This document shows positions 59,614 to 64,000 of a DNA stretch of 64,000 nucleotides, one piece after another (within the stretch, counting starts at the first letter, position 1; every line of letters begins with the position of its first letter). The DNA lies in NCBI GenBank assembly GCA_029945375.1, contig CM057062.1, positions 2,247,564-2,311,563 of the forward strand, read 5' to 3'. The position numbers and the translations under genes were made by a program. The notes beneath the pieces were generated by a model that was not told the DNA's origin, searched no databases, and worked only from the letters and a program-made list of their open reading frames with translations. The DNA is from Agaricus subrufescens. Taxonomy: Eukaryota; Basidiomycota; Agaricomycetes; Agaricales; Agaricaceae.

Positions 59614-62364
59614 TTATACAACAATGCTAGTCGGAGGCCCAGAATGTAAAAACCGGTATCTCCACTCCGATACCTCGTCATCTGGGTCAGCGAACGAGAC
59701 TTCTACGTAAGTCATTGAAGTCGAATCAACGAAAACTGTGGCAAGTAGATCCGGGTTATTCGCAACGTAGCGTGCAAGGCGTCGCGAGCAGTGAATGCAG
59801 GGAGAAGAGGAATCTATAAATCCTTGATCTGATTTGGACCATTTCGCATGGGGCGGTTGAAGTGTAACTGTATACAACTGCGGAATATCTGCATCTTCGG
59901 ACGATCCGACTTGAAAAAACCTTCGAAATTTGGTCGACCATCCTTGCCGCTGCTGTAAACTATCTAATTCCTTCCGCTCATGCTAAATTGGCCCTGAATC
60001 AGCAGACTCCCAGTAATAGCCAGATTATAACTTACTTCGCAAGACGAATTCCAGGTATCTGAAACTTTGATATTCCCTCCAGTAGGACCCGTAACACGTA
60101 ACTCGATGCTTCCACAGACAGCAGCGTAATTAAGTGTCCGAAGGGGTACTTCTTTCAATTTTTTCAGCTGTACAAGTTCATCGCGTAACTGTTCCTAATG
60201 GGAGATTTGAGAGTCCCGAATAGGATAAGGCATAGTGTAACTTACAAAAGCACACTCCCGCAATCTAAAGAAAGGGAACCTCTGCCCAGGAGTAGTAAAA
60301 CGCGTGGTTAGCGCATGAAAACAAGATTTACTCTTGTAAACGTCATCAGAAACGTGAAAGTAATGCTGGATCCAATCCATTGTCGCACAGTACAACTTGG
60401 TCCGTAACACTTCGTCAGCCATTTGAAAACGAGCATCGCAAGGCCAGGAGAGTGGAATATTATCACAGTGACCTTTCACCGAACCACTCCTAGCGGGACC
60501 AATAATTGTATCAATGTCCAGGGCTTTAGAGTCGTCTGGGGTCTTTTCCACAATTCTGGTTGATATGTCAACACAGAGTTGCATGCTTTCAGTTCGAAAA
60601 TCATGAGAAAATCCTGATCTTTCAGAGTCGGATAAGAAGTCCTCAAATGATTTGTGATAATATGAGAGTCGTTCAACATCAGCTTCTTCGGGTTTCGGAA
60701 TCTTCATAACAGCATGTAGATGTCGAATAGCACCATAAACATCATCCTCCGTAAATCCCAGGCCATTGCATTGTCCACGAAACCCGACTTGATACAAAAG
60801 GAATGGTGAGGATATTAGCAGTAGTTTTCGGGTGTTCATCATGACATCGTGGGGGACACCGGAAAGGATTCTTTTGTATAACGCATCCAGTCGGTCCATT
60901 GGGCGATCCATTCCCGCCACATGATCTTTCGAGTTGGAATCGATAGTTTCGAGCACTCGACGGAGCTGAGCAGCCGGGTCGCCGTAGTTAGGATCACCTA
61001 TATATCGGACCACCGTCGCAGCGTATGCAAACAGACCTCCAGCGGAAGCAGCGATCCTCGTGAATTCATGCTCCAAAGGCCATTCTTGCTTGTGCCTGAG
61101 CGTAGGATGTTCAAGTTTGATCTTCCTCAACTCATCGCGGAGGTATAGTTGGACGTCTTCGCACGCTTCATCAGAATCTATGACCATTTCCTCCTTGATG
61201 TACGCTGATTGGACTTCGGATTTATCAAAGAATGAAGTAATATGGGGCTCGGGACGACTGGCGATAATCCAGACGGCGGGGGAGGTTGGGGATACGAGGC
61301 AGAAATCTGCAATCAATCCAAGGAGCTCTCGCTGAGTGGAACGGTTATTACACTCATCAAGGCCATCAATGACCATGAGGAACCGATTAGAAGGCATAGA
61401 GGGGTGCATAAACGGCTCGACGATGAACTTTTTGAAATGTACCGGCAAGGATTTCCGAAGGAGGGATGGATCGAGGCTAAGCTGATCGCGGATGAATTGA
61501 CGATAGGGCGCACACTTGACGGCGAGCTGATAGGCAATCGTTATGATAATTTTGCTTCCATCTGCGCGTCCATTGATAGAAAGGAAGACTGAAGCAAAGA
61601 TAACGTCATCAGGGGCAGTTTCAGTGACTATCTGCAGGACTGCCGATTTTCCAACTCCGGCAGGACCCACTACCCAGCGGAGCTTTTCCTTGTCGGTACA
61701 TTGGTTTATAAAGTCGAGGCATCGTTGTATAATCGCTAGACGGGTTCCAGGATGGCAACGTGGAGGAGGGTGGCGGTCGGAAGAGTCAAATTCGGCTCCA
61801 ATGATTGTCTCTTGTAAAAGCTCCTTCATGACTAGCAGAGAATCGCAGTGAGTTTAGGCATGACGATGCAGGCTGCCCTTACAATTGTCCGCAGTGATAT
61901 TGTAATCGTTCATTACAGGATTATTCATCACAAAGTGGTGGGCGCCACCAAACGTGTGCTAGCATGGACATGAGGAAATGTTTTCAATAGGAAGCGGAAC
62001 GTACCCTTGACTCTTGAGAACTCGATGCTTGGCCTTGAGGAGGCTGGTGTGCAGAAGGGTCTGGGAGCTGCACAGACGAGTAACCCTGATAGGTCGAGTG
62101 TTCCATTTGACGGGTGGACCGCGGGGAGCTCGCTGATGGGTGGGCAAGGGGGGAGTTTGCAGGGGAATGTTCAGAGACACTTGAACCCGCTGAGAGGTGC
62201 GGCGCTGATGCAGCGGTGAGGTGCGTGCCTGCATGATGAGGCGCGCCTAGTTCGGGCGAACGAGGCTGTTTGCGAGAGGATGCAGGAGGATCGCGAGAGA
62301 AGAGGGAAGCCACACGCTTCTTGGAGCGAGATATCCAGGACGGCGAGGCGGGTTTTCCAGGCAT
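59614..62364 (-). CDS. N16: NACHT-domain NLR-like NTPase, 849 aa, five exons
   Basis: Exons: 62364-62005, 61958-61883, 61831-60246, 60194-60036, 59982-59614. The leader (120 aa) starts MPGKPASPSWISRSKKRVAS. Exon 1 ends at a GTACGT donor after SSQESR. Exon 2 is HTFGGAHHFVMNNPVMNDYN, the N3/N5 type. Walker A GPAGVGKS is near 201-208. Walker B is MVIDGLDECNN near 301-305, two residues closer because of the EPFMHPSMPSNRF deletion shared with N6. The linker reads SSDRHPPPRCHPGTR. Exon 5 has CIHCSRRLARYVANN and ends VSEWRYRFLHSGPPTSIVV with a TAA stop. An in-frame ATG lies six codons upstream of the chosen start. The chosen one aligns with MPGK/MSGK starts of paralogs. Confidence 0.86.
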
Positions 62365-62388
62365 GGGGTGAGTGGCACACATGGGAAC

Positions 62389-62430
62389 TGTCACGCCGAG
62401 ATGCGTTACTGCAACCCACGGCGCCTACAC
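62389..62430 (-). promoter_or_regulatory. N16 promoter: TGTCACG and GCGCCTACAC boxes
   Basis: TGTCACG at 62389-62395 and GCGCCTACAC at 62421-62430, closest to the ATG among the array promoters. Confidence 0.4.
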
Positions 62431-63046
62431 ACCTATTCCGAATTCAGGTGGCCTAAATGTAACAGCATCACCCTGGTGACTATCTACATCAGCATTGAAT
62501 CAACCTGGTGTCACATTACTACTACATAAAATCGCACTAATAGGATGCTGGCACCAGTTTACCTAATATCCAGAGAATCGTTCCATGTGGAAGCCAGCTG
62601 AGTTAGTCATATCAGAGACCATATTGAATGTGACAGCATCATCGACACCGAGGTTGACACTGGACCTGAAACACCTCTGAGCAACGTAAACTTGAGGGAT
62701 ATTGACAGAGGTTTTGATATGCAGCTTATGCGTGAATTTGAGTGTGAGGGCGGCTGGTTACCAACATCAACACCATGCTCAATCAGCTATCCACGGGGTT
62801 GTTCCCAGCACATGAACAGTAGATTTACAGGATGCACCAAGGCACCTTACAGGATAGCGTATGCAGGTGGATGTCTGGTCATAGCATCATCACAGCCAGT
62901 GTGGTCATTGTCAGAACATTTACATCACAGTCGCATCACAGTGTTATTATGTCAATAGGTTCTTATTGGTGCTAGCCAAAAGGGGTGACCAAATTAATTC
63001 AGGGCATTGGCAATAACAAATGTGTCCCGTAAACTAGTCCTAATAT
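62431..63046. other. Intergenic with dispersed GACAGCATCA-like words
   Basis: Short words such as AACAGCATCA, GACAGCATCATC and CATAGCATCATCAC recur irregularly. No gene or clean repeat unit seen. This is the right border of the NLR array. Confidence 0.45.
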
Positions 63047-63959
63047 CTAAATCTTGAGGCCATCGTCAATAGTTTGTTGAAAGTTGGATACATGTACAGG
63101 GATAGATGTTTTATCGGTAACTCCATAGAGGGATCGGTCAAACTTGAGCATTTTCCCTAGCACCCTAAGGATAAATATTAGTAGCTTGTCAGAATAAGTA
63201 GACGCAGGGACAGACTTTTGAACCCCTCCGGTGGTGCCCTGAGCCTTTTCCCTGCATTGAGCCAAACAGTCATCAACGTTATTCCAATAAGCAAGATCAG
63301 AGCCGCAGTTTGCATAGACGTAACGCTATGATACCATTTAAGGTAAGTAAGTGTGAATGGCAACATCAACTTACCAAGATGGCAAGCCGAGCACAGAGAG
63401 GGACCGAAACACTGCATTGAGATCCCTCAATGACTTTGGAGGCCAGCTGATAGATAGATAAGTTATCATCGATACTCTTTCCAACCTGTACATAATTTAA
63501 AATAGAAGTACGAAATATGTTATAAAAACTCACAATTTTCTTGATGCGAGAACGTGCTTGAGTTAAGGCATCAGATATTGCCGCCTTCACAACACTCATT
63601 GCATATGGGTCTTGATCGAGGTTAGATGGGACATTAGCATTATTATTTCGGATGATAGTCTAAGAAAAGATAAAATAGTATATCGTAAAAAAAAATCAGA
63701 ACCACTCACCAGTACAATAGCAGTTGAGCTTCTCTTGTACTCGCGGAGCTTCTCTGATAGTAGGACGCCAAGACTGTATGCGCAAATTGTCTTCTGTTAT
63801 TGTTCAATGTTTAGTAAGTCATCATAGTCAAAAAAGAACTCGCACATGCAATGCTTCGTCTACAGTGAACCGAGGTTGATTAATGAGAACACGGCTGATC
63901 TCACTTTTCATTGCTTGAACATCAACAAAAAGGAGGCCCAGCTGTACACTTGGAGAAGC
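63047..63959 (-). CDS. 3' part of a multi-exon gene, uncharacterised fungal protein (partial)
   Basis: Six exons in transcript order: 63959-63846, 63793-63710, 63659-63534, 63485-63375, 63325-63216, 63164-63047, with introns of 48-52 nt and GT..AG ends. The frame is open throughout. The peptide includes VQLGLLFVDVQAMKSEISRV, NQPRFTVDEALHKTICAYSL, VLLSEKLREYKRSSTAIVL, DPYAMSVVKAAISDALTQAR, LCARLAIL and YWNNVDDCLAQCREKA, and ends VSNFQQTIDDGLKI. I recognise the style of a widespread agaricomycete family of unknown function but cannot name a domain. It is unrelated to the NLRs and has many small exons. The 5' part lies beyond or near the right edge. The acceptor at 63960 is inferred because the frame upstream meets a stop. 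Confidence 0.75.
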
Positions 63960-64000
63960 CTGGTCGGGAAGATATTCAGTTTATAGATGTAGGAGAATAA

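Noticed and set aside
1..64000. CRISPR arrays, rRNA or tRNA genes, bacterial operon features
   Set aside because: No spaced direct repeats, no recognisable rRNA or tRNA. Gene structure is eukaryotic throughout.

Overview
The window is eukaryotic and almost certainly from a mushroom-forming fungus (Agaricomycetes, Basidiomycota). Genes are split by introns of about 48-60 bases with GT..AG ends, and the dominant proteins carry the NACHT region and the upstream Cys-His-Pro-Gly-Thr-Arg signature that I associate with agaricomycete NLR-like (NWD2-type) NTPases. I cannot name the genus.

Nearly the whole window is one head-to-tail array of NACHT NTPase genes, all on the minus strand. I resolve 16 loci with complete architecture (called N1 to N16 from low to high coordinate), the first exon of another (N0) cut by the left edge, and one 3' relic at 38.9-39.3 kb. 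Thirteen loci read intact through all exons. N8, N10 and N13 each carry a one-base deletion. All 16 share one five-exon plan. Exon 1 encodes a Ser/Pro-rich, probably disordered leader opening with a cationic aromatic motif (SRxxWLSRFKKR-like). Exon 2 is about 76 nt and encodes FxxAHNFxVxxxxFxEN. Exon 3 is about 1.6 kb and encodes the NACHT domain plus a helical region. Exon 4 is 159 nt (VPLRALDYxAxCG...SCK). Exon 5 is about 370-425 nt and encodes a conserved C-terminal domain (CxHCSRRFAR...VFVDSTQMCYVEVSFVDPDDGVSEWRYRFLHSG). No WD40, ankyrin or TPR repeats are visible, so the usual fungal NLR sensor is absent. The exon 4/5 domain occupies that position.

Region by region: 0-24 kb holds N0 to N7 with homologous intergenic spacers. 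At 24.15-24.76 kb a 612-bp inverted-repeat element (MITE) with a TTA target duplication sits just upstream of N7, whose first exon is reduced to five codons. N8 to N12 occupy 25-42 kb, with an inverted-repeat-bounded segment at 31.8-32.56 kb. From 42.85 kb a block of about 6.5 kb (the divergent NACHT subfamily gene N13 plus a seven-helix membrane protein gene) is repeated at 52.7-59.6 kb (N15 plus a second membrane protein gene). A second block (N11 and its flanks, 35.5-38.7 kb) is repeated at 49.3-52.6 kb (N14) and forms a chimeric junction at 49.3 kb. N16 follows at 59.6-62.4 kb. The right edge holds the 3' part of an unrelated multi-exon gene.

Most NLR promoters share small elements: a GCGCCTATCA box (TGATAGGCGC on the coding strand, a GATA-type core), a TGTCAC(A/G) box and sometimes a TATA box. 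This suggests co-regulation. By family analogy the proteins would be intracellular NTP-driven signalling switches, perhaps in non-self recognition or programmed cell death. The sequence shows the family but does not prove that role.
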